Counted from the stretch's first letter, positions 1 to 7,513 are shown. The stretch is 10,729 bases of DNA from B25-G16 sp964549945 (GCA_964549945.1 CAZJXD010000129.1:1-10729), one strand, 5' to 3'. The notes: generated from the sequence alone by a model not told the origin. Program-made: numbers and translations.

Positions 1-110
1 AGGCAGGGTGTGGCTACCCCTTTTCTTGTAGTGACACAAAACTCTTGACGTTACCGCCTGGAATTATGCAATTCAGACACTCAATCTCAAACTGATTAAC
101 GCCCTATTTA

Positions 111-375
111 TTTCGCCGCAAAGACGCTGAGGGCGCTAAGAGAAATCTTTTTTCACATGCCGCTGGCCCCAGTTAAATAGGCCTCGCATTTAGCGGGGCA
201 GGAAGGACGGCACGTGAAAAAAGACTCAGCCCTAAGGCAAACAAAAAAACCACGCGTTAACCTATACACAAATCTTGGCATCTTCTCTTTCAATTGAACG
301 ATTTCTTTTTGCCTTCCGCCCTCTCAGCGGAAGGCAAAAAACTATCTTTGCGTTCTTTGCGGCTCTGCGGTGAAT
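111..375. repeat. MITE-like element with terminal inverted repeats, downstream of uvrA
   Basis: The left end (111-143) and the reverse complement of the right end (343-375) share the pattern TTCxCCGCAxAGxCGC followed by a second CGCxAAGA block, giving imperfect terminal inverted repeats of about 33 bp. Inside are two long hairpins: 147-162 with 208-223 (16 bp, one G-T type mismatch), and 306-319 with 327-340 (14 bp, perfect, 7-nt loop). A smaller stem (166-178 with 188-199) is nested in the first. Both large stems begin with a T run and end with an A run, so neither strand gives the hairpin-then-U-tract of an intrinsic terminator. No ORF is present, so any mobility would need a transposase in trans. 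The element stops about 20 bp from the uvrA stop codon. Positions 1-110 hold no gene that I can see. Confidence 0.7.
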
Positions 376-396
376 AGGTCTCGCAGCTACTGATTG

Positions 397-3237
397 CTAT
401 ATCAGTGTTTGGATTGTAGCTTCTGAAATTGCCCTTTTCAGGTATTGACCGGTATAGGACCCCACTGCGGCCGCAATCTCCTCCGGCGTGCCGGCCGCCA
501 CAACCGAGCCGCCCCTGTCTCCTCCTTCTGGGCCCAAATCAACGATATAGTCCGCGGATTTAATGACATCCATGTTATGTTCTATTACCACTACCGTGTT
601 CTTCAAATCCACCAGGTGATTCAAGACCTCGAGCAACTTCTGAATGTCCGCAAAGTGGAGCCCCGTGGTGGGCTCATCCAGGAGATACAGGGTTCTGCCC
701 GTGCTCTTTTTCCCCAGCTCTTTTGCCAGTTTTACCCTTTGCGCCTCGCCGCCTGAAAGGGTGGTGGCTGGCTGTCCGAGTTTTATGTAGCCTAGGCCTA
801 CGTGAAACAGGGTTTCCAGCCTCTCCCGTATCTGTGGAATAGATGAGAAAAAGGCCATGGCCTCCTCCACGGTCATATCCAGCACGTCCGCGATATTCCT
901 TCCCCTGTACCGTATCTCGAGGGTATCCCGGTTATACCTCAATCCCTTGCACACATCACAGGTAACGTATACATCGGGAAGGAAATGCATCTCAATCTTG
1001 ATGATCCCATCGCCCCTGCAAGCCTCGCACCTGCCTCCCTCTACATTAAAGCTGAATCTGCCTGAGCTGTAGCCCCTGACCCGTGCCTCCGGCAGCCTTG
1101 AGAACAGGGCCCGGATGTGGGTAAATATCCCGGTGTAGGTGGCCGGATTCGACCTCGGAGTCCTCCCTATAGGGCTCTGATCGATGTTTATAACCTTATC
1201 CAGATACTCTATGCCCCTTATTCTCCTCGCCTTGCCAACCCTTTCCTTTGAGCCATAAAATCTCTGGGCCAGCGCGGGATATAGGATCTGGTTGATGAGG
1301 CTGCTCTTGCCCGAGCCTGACACACCGGTGATGCAGGTGAACGTACCCAGGGGTATGGCCACATCAATATCCTTCAGATTGTTTTCCGCCGCTCCCTCGA
1401 TTACAACCTCCTTGCGGTTCCCCTCCCTTCTCTTCTTCGGGACGGGAATGGAGCGCCTTCCTGAGAGATAAAGGCCCGTTAACGATTGCTCGTCGGCCAT
1501 GAGCTCAACAGGGGTTCCACAAAACACCACCTCGCCTCCCATCTGGCCGGCGCCGGGTCCCATATCCACCACGTAATCGCCCGAGAGGATCGTCTCGGGA
1601 TCATGCTCGACCACCAGTACGGTATTGCCCAACTCCCTTAAATGCTTGAGGGTCTTGAGAAGCTTGCCGTTGTCCCTGTGGTGGAGCCCAATGCTCGGCT
1701 CATCCAGGACATAGAGCACGCCGGAAAGCCCGGAGCCGATCTGGGTTGCCAGCCGTATCCTCATCTCCTCGCCCCCCGACAGGGTCGAGGTGGCCCGTTC
1801 GAGGGAGATGTAGTGAAGCCCTACGCTCATCAAGAAGCCGAGCCTCTCGGTGATCTCCTTGAGTATTCGATGGCCGATAAGCTTCTCCTGGTCCGCGAGG
1901 GCCAGGCCTTCGAAATATCCCAGGGCCTTTTCAATGGAAAAGGAGGTTACCCCCGCGATCGAGTTCCCGTTGATCTTTACGGCCAGGCTCTCGGGCCGCA
2001 ATCTGGCGCCGTCGCATTGAGGGCATGGCCTGATGTTCATGAATCGTTCAACCGTGTCCCTGATGTAGGAGGAGTCCGTCTCATGGTATCTCCTGTTCAG
2101 ATTCGGTATCACCCCCTCGAAAGGCCGCTTGTAGAAGTGACGCCTGTCATCCCTGTCGAAATAGAACTGGATCTCCTCCTCCCCGGATCCATAGAGGAAG
2201 ACTCGTTGCACCTGTTCGGGAAGCTCACGAAACGGCGTGTAGATATCGATCTGGTAGTGCTGGGCCAGGGAGTCGAGCATCTGCTGAAAGTACAGGGTGT
2301 GCCTGTCGGCCCACGGCGCAATGGCGCCCTCCCTGAGCGAAAGGTCCGGGTTGGGCACGATCAGGTCGGGGTCAAAGTACATCTTTGTCCCAAGCCCGCC
2401 GCACTCCTGGCACGCCCCAAGGGGGCTGTTAAATGAGAACATCTGGGGGGTGAGCGGAGGAAAGCTGAACCCGCACTTCGGGCACGATGCCCTCTGGCTG
2501 AAGAAATACTCCTCGCCTTCCACCACATCCACGAGGGCGGAGCCCTCCGACAGGGAAAAGGCCAGCTCCAGGGAATCGGTAAGCCTCCTCTTGATGGTTC
2601 CGCCTACCACCAATCTATCCACCACCACCCTGATGGAGTGCTTCTTGTTCTTATCGAGCCTTATATCGGATTCAAGGGGTAGAATATCCCCGTCCACCTG
2701 AACCCTCACAAAGCCCTCCTTTCTCAGGCGTTCAAAGAGTGCAGCATGTTCCCCCTTCCTATTATTCACCACCGGGGACAGCACCATGATCCTGCTTCCC
2801 TCCTCAAAGGCCATGACCTGGTCTACCACCTGCTGAACGGACTGTGCGGTGATGGGGATATTGCAGTGCGGACAAAAGGGATGGCCGATCCTCGCGAACA
2901 GGAGCCTCAGATAGTCGTAGATCTCCGTCACGGTGCCCACGGTTGACCTGGGATTCTTGCTCGTAGACCTGGCCTGAATGGAGATGGCCGGGGAGAGCCC
3001 CTCTATGGAGTCCACATCGGGCTTGTCCATCTGCTCCAGGAATTGCCTTGCATAGGTAGACAGCGACTCCACATACCTCCTCTGGCCCTCCGCATAGATA
3101 GTGTCAAAGGCAAGGGTTGATTTGCCGGAGCCGGAAAGCCCGGTGATGACCACGAGCTTGTTTCTGGGGATGGCCACGTCAATATTCTTTAGATTATGCT
3201 CCCTGGCACCCCTGATTATTATTTCTGTTAATGACAT
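397..3237 (-). CDS. uvrA: UvrABC excinuclease subunit A
   Basis: UvrA is the damage-sensing ATPase of bacterial nucleotide excision repair. It dimerises, loads UvrB on lesions and acts in the cytoplasm. The 946 residues match the usual full length of about 940. Two ABC ATPase halves are visible: Walker A GLSGSGKST at 33-41 and GVSGSGKSS at 638-646; signature LSGGE near 486-490 and 827-831; Walker B/D-loop LYVLDEPSIGL (508-518) and LYLLDEPTTGL (850-860); switch His H545 and H887. Zinc modules are C252/C255 with C276/C279 and C737/C740 with C760/C763; extra CxxC pairs lie at 122/125 and 405/408. The first signature reads LSGGEEMRIRL where LSGGEAQRIRL is common. The ATG start gives the canonical N-terminus (IIIRGAREHNLKNID). 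The ribosome binding site is weak. The gene lies downstream of pdxA on the same strand with a repeat element between them. Confidence 0.98.
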   Translation of the reverse strand: MSLTEIIIRGAREHNLKNIDVAIPRNKLVVITGLSGSGKSTLAFDTIYAEGQRRYVESLSTYARQFLEQMDKPDVDSIEGLSPAISIQARSTSKNPRSTVGTVTEIYDYLRLLFARIGHPFCPHCNIPITAQSVQQVVDQVMAFEEGSRIMVLSPVVNNRKGEHAALFERLRKEGFVRVQVDGDILPLESDIRLDKNKKHSIRVVVDRLVVGGTIKRRLTDSLELAFSLSEGSALVDVVEGEEYFFSQRASCPKCGFSFPPLTPQMFSFNSPLGACQECGGLGTKMYFDPDLIVPNPDLSLREGAIAPWADRHTLYFQQMLDSLAQHYQIDIYTPFRELPEQVQRVFLYGSGEEEIQFYFDRDDRRHFYKRPFEGVIPNLNRRYHETDSSYIRDTVERFMNIRPCPQCDGARLRPESLAVKINGNSIAGVTSFSIEKALGYFEGLALADQEKLIGHRILKEITERLGFLMSVGLHYISLERATSTLSGGEEMRIRLATQIGSGLSGVLYVLDEPSIGLHHRDNGKLLKTLKHLRELGNTVLVVEHDPETILSGDYVVDMGPGAGQMGGEVVFCGTPVELMADEQSLTGLYLSGRRSIPVPKKRREGNRKEVVIEGAAENNLKDIDVAIPLGTFTCITGVSGSGKSSLINQILYPALAQRFYGSKERVGKARRIRGIEYLDKVINIDQSPIGRTPRSNPATYTGIFTHIRALFSRLPEARVRGYSSGRFSFNVEGGRCEACRGDGIIKIEMHFLPDVYVTCDVCKGLRYNRDTLEIRYRGRNIADVLDMTVEEAMAFFSSIPQIRERLETLFHVGLGYIKLGQPATTLSGGEAQRVKLAKELGKKSTGRTLYLLDEPTTGLHFADIQKLLEVLNHLVDLKNTVVVIEHNMDVIKSADYIVDLGPEGGDRGGSVVAAGTPEEIAAAVGSYTGQYLKRAISEATIQTLI

Positions 3238-3282
3238 GCCTATCTGTTACTCGTTCCTGGTTGCTGGTTATGGCTTCACCGC

Positions 3283-3311
3283 TTTAAAGAAGTAAATTCC
3301 TGTATAATCAA
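3283..3311 (-). promoter_or_regulatory. possible uvrA promoter
   Basis: On the minus strand a TTGATT box (3306-3311), a 17-nt spacer and a TTTAAA box (3283-3288) lie about 45 nt before the uvrA start. Each box matches the sigma70 consensus at 4 of 6 positions. The pair sits between the repeat element and uvrA, so it could drive uvrA independently of pdxA. I see no E. coli-type LexA box (CTGT-N8-ACAG) here. The call rests on pattern alone. Confidence 0.35.
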
Positions 3312-3330
3312 GTTTTACTGAATTGCCCTA

Positions 3331-3583
<253 letters not shown>

Positions 3584-3589
3584 CATGCT

Positions 3590-4600
3590 TTAGCCTTTTG
3601 CCCTTTGCCTTGTTTTCGCGATTCTCGCTGCCATCTTTATCGCGGCGATCAGGCTGGATGGATCGGCTACCCCCCTCCCGGCGATATCATAGGCGGTGCC
3701 ATGATCCACAGAGGTCCTCACAATGGGAAGGCCCAGGGTGAGGTTCACCCCATCTGTGAAATGGAGCAATTTCAGGGGAATCAGGCCCTGATCGTGGTAC
3801 ATGGCCACCACCGCGTCGAACCTCCCATTAAGGGCGTGATAAAACACGGTATCCGCGGGAAGGGGCCCCTCCACGGAGAGCCCGCTATCCCTGGCCTCCT
3901 CCACCGCCGGTTTGATAATCTCCATTTCCTCCCTCCCGAATAGGCCCGACTCCCCTGCATGAGGATTCAAGGCGGCCACCGCCACCCGTGGTTTTTCAAT
4001 GACAAAGTCCTTCTCCAGGGCATGGCAGGTTATGGTTATCGTCTTTACTATACGCTCCTTATTGATCTGCTCCGCAACATCCCGTAACGGGTAGTGGATC
4101 GTCACAAGCGCTACCCTGAGCTTGGCCCCCGCCAGCATCATCACGTAATCTTGTGTGCGGGTGAGGTGGGCTATTAGCTCGGTGTGGCCCTCAAATCCAT
4201 ATCCCACCTGGTTCATGAGCTCTTTGTTGATGGGGCAGGTAACCATAGCTGCCACTTCACCACTGGTTGTGAGTTCAACCGCCCTCAGAATATAATCCAC
4301 CATGGCCCTGCCGCCCTCCGTCGTGGGCTTCCCCGGGGTAACAGAGCTCTCTTTAAGGTTCGAAACAGGCAGCACATAGATCGTCCCCGGATCCCCTGAG
4401 ATATCCCCTGGATTTGCCATCACGTGAAAGGAACGAGCCCCTATCTTCTTTGATACCATCCTCAGAAGGCCGACATCTCCCAAGACAATAGGCCTGCATA
4501 TTTGAGAGATATCCTCTCTCGGCAGTGCCTTGACTATGATCTCCGGCCCCACGCCGGCTGGATCACCCATGGTTATGGCAATAAGTGGAAGATCAGCCAT
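3590..4600 (-). CDS. pdxA: 4-hydroxythreonine-4-phosphate dehydrogenase
   Basis: PdxA is an NAD-dependent, divalent-metal enzyme that oxidises 4-phosphohydroxy-L-threonine in the DXP-dependent pyridoxal 5'-phosphate pathway. Decarboxylation then yields the amino-ketone that PdxJ uses. The 336 residues match the family's usual 325-340. Visible motifs: N-terminal ITMGDPAGVGPEI (9-21), substrate-binding EGHTELIA (137-144), metal-ligand histidines in TIHYPL (H169), LNPHAGESG (H214) and MYHDQGLIPLK (H269), and the C-terminal VRTSVDHGTAYDIAG (294-308). All key residues appear intact. The start is the ATG before ADLPLIAITMGDP, with an AAGGGA ribosome binding site about 5 nt upstream on the minus strand. 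uvrA follows on the same strand, so the two may once have been or may still be co-transcribed. A related dehydrogenase of the PdxA2 type cannot be wholly excluded from motifs alone. Confidence 0.95.
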   Translation of the reverse strand: MADLPLIAITMGDPAGVGPEIIVKALPREDISQICRPIVLGDVGLLRMVSKKIGARSFHVMANPGDISGDPGTIYVLPVSNLKESSVTPGKPTTEGGRAMVDYILRAVELTTSGEVAAMVTCPINKELMNQVGYGFEGHTELIAHLTRTQDYVMMLAGAKLRVALVTIHYPLRDVAEQINKERIVKTITITCHALEKDFVIEKPRVAVAALNPHAGESGLFGREEMEIIKPAVEEARDSGLSVEGPLPADTVFYHALNGRFDAVVAMYHDQGLIPLKLLHFTDGVNLTLGLPIVRTSVDHGTAYDIAGRGVADPSSLIAAIKMAARIAKTRQRAKG

Positions 4601-4703
4601 TGAAATTCCCTTTTCTGCGATCTTTACCGCCCGTTCTCTTCCTCAGTAACCTTAGGAAGTTCACTCGACATACAGGACATTGAGAAAAACCGCAGTGAAA
4701 CGG

Positions 4704-4835
4704 GATTGATTACCATAGAGCGAGATGGACTTAGAGGAAAAAATGAATAGATTCTTTTTTCCCTTAAGGCCTTCTTTCACGTGCGATCCTGCCCCTCATG
4801 ATTGTACCACCGCGAAGCGGATATGGTAATCAATC
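4704..4835. repeat. Inverted-repeat-bounded intergenic block
   Basis: A perfect 14-bp inverted repeat (GATTGATTACCATA at 4704-4717 and its complement at 4822-4835) bounds 104 bp of non-coding DNA. Inside is an AT-rich hairpin (4737-4748 with 4751-4761) followed by a T run and a CTTAAG palindrome. The size and layout suggest a short or decayed MITE. No gene is visible between the pdxA start and the vapB promoter (4601-5007), and this block and the stem at 4861-4908 account for much of that space. Confidence 0.5.
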
Positions 4836-4860
4836 TTCATTCCTTATGTGTCTGCGTTTA

Positions 4861-4908
4861 CCCCGTTAAATTTTTCGAAGAAAACAAGCGTAGCGAATTT
4901 AACTGGGG
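4861..4908. repeat. CCCCGTT/AACTGGGG imperfect palindrome
   Basis: CCCCGTTAAATTT (4861-4873) pairs with AATTTAACTGGGG (4896-4908), leaving one unpaired T in the right arm and a loop of about 22 nt. The same stem, with the same single-base asymmetry, recurs several times at 6862-7027 and in flipped form at 166-199, so it is a dispersed family within this window. It lies about 100 bp upstream of the vapB promoter. Confidence 0.6.
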
Positions 4909-5007
4909 AGAGTCTGCAGCTAATACTAAATCATAATCTTTCTTTATCCCCCTCTTATTGATTTTCTGTCAATAAAAAATGAGGCCTTGTGTTTTGAGCA
5001 GTTGGCC

Positions 5008-5035
5008 TTGACAGGTAACTCCTATGATGTATAAT
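5008..5035 (+). promoter_or_regulatory. Consensus sigma70 promoter of vapBC
   Basis: TTGACA (5008-5013), a 16-nt spacer and TATAAT (5030-5035) match the sigma70 consensus at every position of both boxes. Transcription should start near 5042, about 23 nt before the vapB ATG at 5065. Such a strong promoter in front of a toxin-antitoxin pair fits the usual logic of autorepression by the antitoxin/toxin complex. Confidence 0.85.
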
Positions 5036-5051
5036 GTAGATGTATACATTA
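5032..5051 (+). promoter_or_regulatory. Probable VapB operator overlapping the -10 box
   Basis: TAATGTA (5032-5038) and TACATTA (5045-5051) form a perfect 7-bp inverted repeat with a 6-nt centre. A 10-bp self-complementary core ATGTATACAT lies at 5040-5049. GATGTATA also occurs twice in direct orientation (5026-5033 and 5039-5046), 13 bp apart. The repeat covers most of the -10 box and the expected start site, where a ribbon-helix-helix dimer would block RNA polymerase. The function is inferred from its position and symmetry. Confidence 0.65.
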
Positions 5052-5064
5052 CTGGAGTTGCCAC

Positions 5065-5298
5065 ATGGTACGAACGCAGATATACCTGACAGATCATCAG
5101 CGCGAAGAATTGGCGGCTATTTCTAAGACTGTTGGAAAAAAGCAAAGCGAGCTCATTCGAGAGGCCGTTGATCGGTTCATTTATGAAGAGGGCCACAATA
5201 GGCGGAAGGCTGTATTACGTGAGGCTGCCGGAATGTGGAAGGACCGTGAGGATCTTCCTGATTTCAGAGCAACCCGTTCCGAATGGGATAGGAATTGA
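5065..5298 (+). CDS. vapB: VapB/CopG-type ribbon-helix-helix antitoxin
   Basis: The 77-residue product starts with a ribbon-helix-helix DNA-binding domain (about residues 2-42: RTQIYLTDHQREELAAI strand and helix, then SELIREAVDRFIYE). The acidic, Trp-containing tail (about 50-77, with GMWKDREDLPDFRATRSEWDR) is typical of the segment that wraps a PIN toxin. It should bind its own promoter as a dimer and neutralise the PIN-domain protein encoded immediately downstream. The ATG has a GGAG ribosome binding site (5054-5057) 7 nt upstream. The stop codon lies 2 nt before the toxin ATG, so the genes are probably translationally coupled. The assignment to the VapB role rests on the fold plus the neighbour. 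Confidence 0.88.
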   Translation: MVRTQIYLTDHQREELAAISKTVGKKQSELIREAVDRFIYEEGHNRRKAVLREAAGMWKDREDLPDFRATRSEWDRN

Positions 5299-5300
5299 TC

Positions 5301-5684
5301 ATGGCCAGGGCAATACTTCTGGACACGGATGTTCTCGTTGATTTCTTTCGAGGGTATAGCAAGGCGGTTTCCTTCGTCAACGCCAACTCTTCCCGGATCA
5401 TCTTGTCATCCATCGTTGTTGCGGAGCTGTATGCTGGAGTTAAAGGTGATGCTGAGCAAGCTATAATCGAGAAGTTTGTCTCTTTATTCCGAGTTATTCC
5501 TTTAGATGTCGAGATCGTGAAGGCCGGAGGACTATACAAACGGGATTACGGCAAGTCGCACGGAGTTGGGCTTGCAGACGCCGTCTTGGCCGCTACCGCA
5601 GAACTGGAAAATGCGGAATTAAAGACGCTGAATAATAAACATTACCCTATGATAAAGGGCCTATCGCCTGCCTATACTAAATAG
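5301..5684 (+). CDS. vapC: VapC-family PIN-domain ribonuclease toxin
   Basis: This 127-residue PIN-domain protein is the likely toxin of a type II module; VapC proteins are Mg-dependent RNases that often cut tRNA or rRNA. Catalytic acidic residues are visible: D8 in LLDTDVLVDFF, E42 in VVAELYAG and D93 in GLADAVLAATA. The fourth PIN position falls in LKTLNNKHY, where N111 replaces an acid, as in many VapC proteins. The full domain is present with no truncation. I chose the ATG at 5301 because AGGA (5290-5293) lies 7 nt upstream; an in-frame TTG at 5295 would overlap the vapB stop. The tight spacing to vapB indicates one operon. The RNA target cannot be read from the sequence. Confidence 0.9.
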   Translation: MARAILLDTDVLVDFFRGYSKAVSFVNANSSRIILSSIVVAELYAGVKGDAEQAIIEKFVSLFRVIPLDVEIVKAGGLYKRDYGKSHGVGLADAVLAATAELENAELKTLNNKHYPMIKGLSPAYTK

Positions 5685-5905
5685 GAGACCAACAATTTAT
5701 TCTAGCAGCTCTGCCCTCATCGAACACAGAGAACACATCGTGATTCTGATCCCGCAACATTTCAACCGTGAATGGTGAACCAGTCAACCTAGTAAGATGT
5801 GAAAATACAGGGAAAATGATCCACGATATAAAGGCAATATAAGGAAATTTTTCCATATATCCTAAATGTGAAGCATTAATATCAGAATTAGAGTATAATA
5901 AAAAA

Positions 5906-6178
5906 ATGAAAATCGAATGGGACCCGAAGAAGGCTAGGGTAAACTTACGAAAACACAGAGTCTCGTTCGAAGAAGCCGCAACAGCCATGAGTGACCCCAT
6001 GGCGGCAACAGGTACTGATCCAGATCATTCGATTACCGAAGATCGATATATCACCTTCGGAGTTTCAGAACGAGGTCGGTTGCTGGTGGTTGCCCATACT
6101 GAGGAAGATGAAACAATCCGAATCATCAGTGCTCGTTTAGCGAGCAAAAAAGAAAGAAAAATATATGAAGACGGTTAA
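5906..6178 (+). CDS. brnT: BrnT-family (DUF497) toxin
   Basis: The 90-residue product matches the BrnT ribonuclease toxin pattern: N-terminal IEWDPKKARVNLRKHRVSFEEA (3-24), a central acidic turn with EDRYITFG (45-52), then RGRLLVVAHTEED (56-68) and the C-terminal IRIISARLASKKERKIYE (71-88). BrnT toxins have a RelE-like fold and inhibit translation by RNA cleavage. The start gives the standard N-terminus, yet no good ribosome binding site precedes it; a TATAAT (5894-5899) lies only 6 nt upstream, so the mRNA could be leaderless or translated weakly. The last 14 nt overlap the next gene, the usual toxin-then-antitoxin order for BrnT modules. The 221-bp gap before it holds no other gene that I can support. 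Confidence 0.88.
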   Translation: MKIEWDPKKARVNLRKHRVSFEEAATAMSDPMAATGTDPDHSITEDRYITFGVSERGRLLVVAHTEEDETIRIISARLASKKERKIYEDG

Positions 6179-6431
6179 ACAAACAAACAGAGAAGAATTA
6201 CGGACAGAGTATAAATTGTCAGACTTCCCTGGAGGTTTAGTGCGAGGGAAGTACGCGAGCCGCTTGCGTAAGTCATCGAATATCGTTGTCCTTAGACCTG
6301 AAGTGGCTGAAGTATTCCCCAACGAAGAAGCTGTGAACAAGGCACTTCTCTCACTAATCGATGTGGCACAGAAAACCACGCGCCTAAAAAAACGCACAAC
6401 CGGACGCTCAAAAAAGGTGCGCACAGGTTAG
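6165..6431 (+). CDS. Putative antitoxin partner of BrnT (not classical BrnA)
   Basis: This 88-residue protein overlaps the BrnT gene by 14 nt and is preceded by a purine-rich AGAAAGAAA stretch, so the two are probably translationally coupled. It contains YKLSDFPGGLVRGKYASRL (16-34), VVLRPEVAEVFPNEEAVNKAL (41-61), and a Lys/Arg-rich tail (70-88). I recall this pattern (RGKY, then a VxLxPxVAxxFP segment, then a VNxAL helix) from small proteins encoded next to toxin-like genes. It lacks the features I associate with BrnA. The antitoxin role is therefore inferred from position and size. The basic tail could contact DNA or RNA. Cognate pairing with this BrnT is likely but not shown by the sequence. 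Confidence 0.7.
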   Translation: MKTVKQTNREELRTEYKLSDFPGGLVRGKYASRLRKSSNIVVLRPEVAEVFPNEEAVNKALLSLIDVAQKTTRLKKRTTGRSKKVRTG

Positions 6432-6840
6432 AGTTCAGCAAGGAAGATCTTTCATAACTTTGGCTATCGTTGGCGGCTGTGGAAGCTACAGAGAGACCGG
6501 GCGTCAAGATCACGAGGAACGCGAGATAGTTTCTTCGGAAGAACGCCTAGACCTCGATGTCGTAGATGATGAGATAAACTTTCTGGAAGCAAGGCATCCT
6601 CCACGTCGCCTCCCAGAATACAGCTCCCTTAAAGCCGCCCGAGGACGGCAAGCTGCGAAGGCTCAAACCGGACTACCAGTGGCCGACCGTGAGCAACCAG
6701 CTCCTCATACTTCTGCCCGGCAATCACTAGGTTTATCCTATCCCTTACAGCACCACCTACATGCCCGATTCTACCGCCGCCGAATCTTGGCGTTCTACCT
6801 TATAAAAACACCCGCCCGTATTTCAACCTTCGAACCATGA
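6432..6840. other. Gene-poor stretch with possible decayed coding sequence
   Basis: No convincing gene lies here. One plus-strand frame stays open from 6460 to 6840 but begins at TTG, has no ribosome binding site and gives an unusual Arg/Pro/Gln-rich product. A second frame, open from 6578 to the TAG at 6728-6730, reads more like protein (it contains PPEDGKLRRLKPDYQWPTV and LLILLPGN) but has no ATG and ends abruptly. The stretch may be the remains of a frameshifted gene. I do not recognise a family. Confidence 0.3.
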
Positions 6841-6861
6841 ACGTTGAACCCTGAACCTTTA

Positions 6862-7027
6862 CCCCGTGAAATTTTTACCCCGTTGAACTAGAGTACCATT
6901 CAACTGGGGCACGATAGTGACAGCGAAGTTTACCCCGCTTGCCCCGTTGAACCGGGGCCCGCTGGGTGTTCAACTGGGGTGAAACCTATCTGTGTCCCCT
7001 GTTTAACTTGGGCGTATTTCACTGGGG
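6862..7027. repeat. Nested array of CCCCGTT/AACTGGGG stems
   Basis: Outer arms: CCCCGTGAAAT (6862-6872) with ATTTCACTGGGG (7016-7027). Enclosed stems: CCCCGTTGAA (6878-6887) with TTCAACTGGGG (6899-6909), and CCCCGTTGAAC (6942-6952) with GTTCAACTGGGG (6968-6979), the second itself flanked by GTTTACCCC (6928-6936) and GGGGTGAAAC (6976-6985). A further copy-like CCCCTGTTTAACTTGGG follows at 6997-7013. Every right arm carries one extra T against its partner. Such nesting suggests repeated insertion of one palindromic unit into another, or local duplication. No ORF is present. Confidence 0.65.
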
Positions 7028-7051
7028 CCGACCCCCAATTGCTAGTCTTGT

Positions 7052-7079
7052 TTTGAGCTTTCAGCTTTGAGCTTTGAGC
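7052..7079 (+). repeat. 7-bp tandem repeat
   Basis: Four consecutive copies of TTTGAGC (the second is TTTCAGC) run from 7052 to 7079, immediately after the nested palindrome array. No function is apparent; slippage-prone intergenic DNA is the simplest reading. Confidence 0.7.
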
Positions 7080-7289
7080 TTCTTCATATTCTCCTTGCTC
7101 TTCCCATATATTTATGCTAAAAATTCCTAAAATTACCTATACAATTCCCGTTCTTCCTCAAATAGTTCATAGCTCCTGTTGATCCGGTACCAAAAATATA
7201 CCATGACACCTGGCTGAAATCGTCCAGAGGGCTCGCTACCCCCCTCCAGTGCGGTAGACGTAATGATGATAACGAAGTACCTGGCTGAC

Positions 7290-7513
7290 CTAGTCCATAA
7301 GTGTTAGGCAGGGATCGGGTCTGAAGAGATGAAGCTTGGCAAAGTAAGCATCGATGGTATTGTTGGCGATGAGTCCTGGAACTCCTTGTTCGGTGAGGAT
7401 ATCCCAAGACTGTTATAAACTCTCGAAGAACCACCCTCATACAGCCAGCGTCTGAGATGTTTGGTGCTTTCCCATTGCAGGATGGGAACGTCAGAACATG
7501 AGAAAGTGCGCAC
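7290..7513 (-). pseudogene. Possible frameshifted gene remnant, family not recognised
   Basis: Two minus-strand frames together look like one coding sequence. From 7513 downwards the frame gives a segment containing VPILQWESTKHLRRWLYEGG and SRVYNSLG. Near 7403 the plausible coding sense passes to another frame, containing DILTEQGVPGLIANNTIDAY and FAKLHLFRPDPCLTLMD, which stops at 7290-7292. Past that stop the same frame continues with VSQVLRYHHYVYRTGG. Third positions are GC-rich in the second frame. I cannot name the family, and chance open frames remain possible. With 7028-7289 and 7514-7546 also empty, no intact gene lies between the array and 7547. Confidence 0.25.

Noticed and set aside
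1..60. Left edge (GTGGCTACCCCTTTTCTTG and onward) as an insertion sequence end
   Set aside because: It has the feel of an IS end, but no transposase or partner repeat lies in the window to support it.
445..2946. Several plus-strand open frames opposite uvrA (for example 1642-2436)
   Set aside because: They are antisense shadows of a GC-rich conserved gene, with no domain and no ribosome binding site logic.
4955..4975. TTATTGA/TCAATAA hairpin followed by A residues as a terminator
   Set aside because: The stem is only 7 bp with a single G-C pair, and it is followed by A rather than T on the plus strand; there is no U tract on the minus strand either.
5725..5739. AACACAGAGAACACA as another copy of the 3331-3583 element
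   Set aside because: Only about 15 bp match and there is no partner end or hairpin nearby.
5677..6000. 107-codon minus-strand frame overlapping brnT
   Set aside because: It is antisense to the confident BrnT gene, with no recognisable motif.
6460..6840. 126-codon plus-strand frame as a gene
   Set aside because: It begins at TTG, has no ribosome binding site, has odd composition and runs towards the palindrome array; another frame looks more protein-like in part of it.
6862..7079. Repeat array as a CRISPR
   Set aside because: The units are nested inverted repeats and a 7-bp tandem repeat, without regular direct repeats separated by equal spacers.
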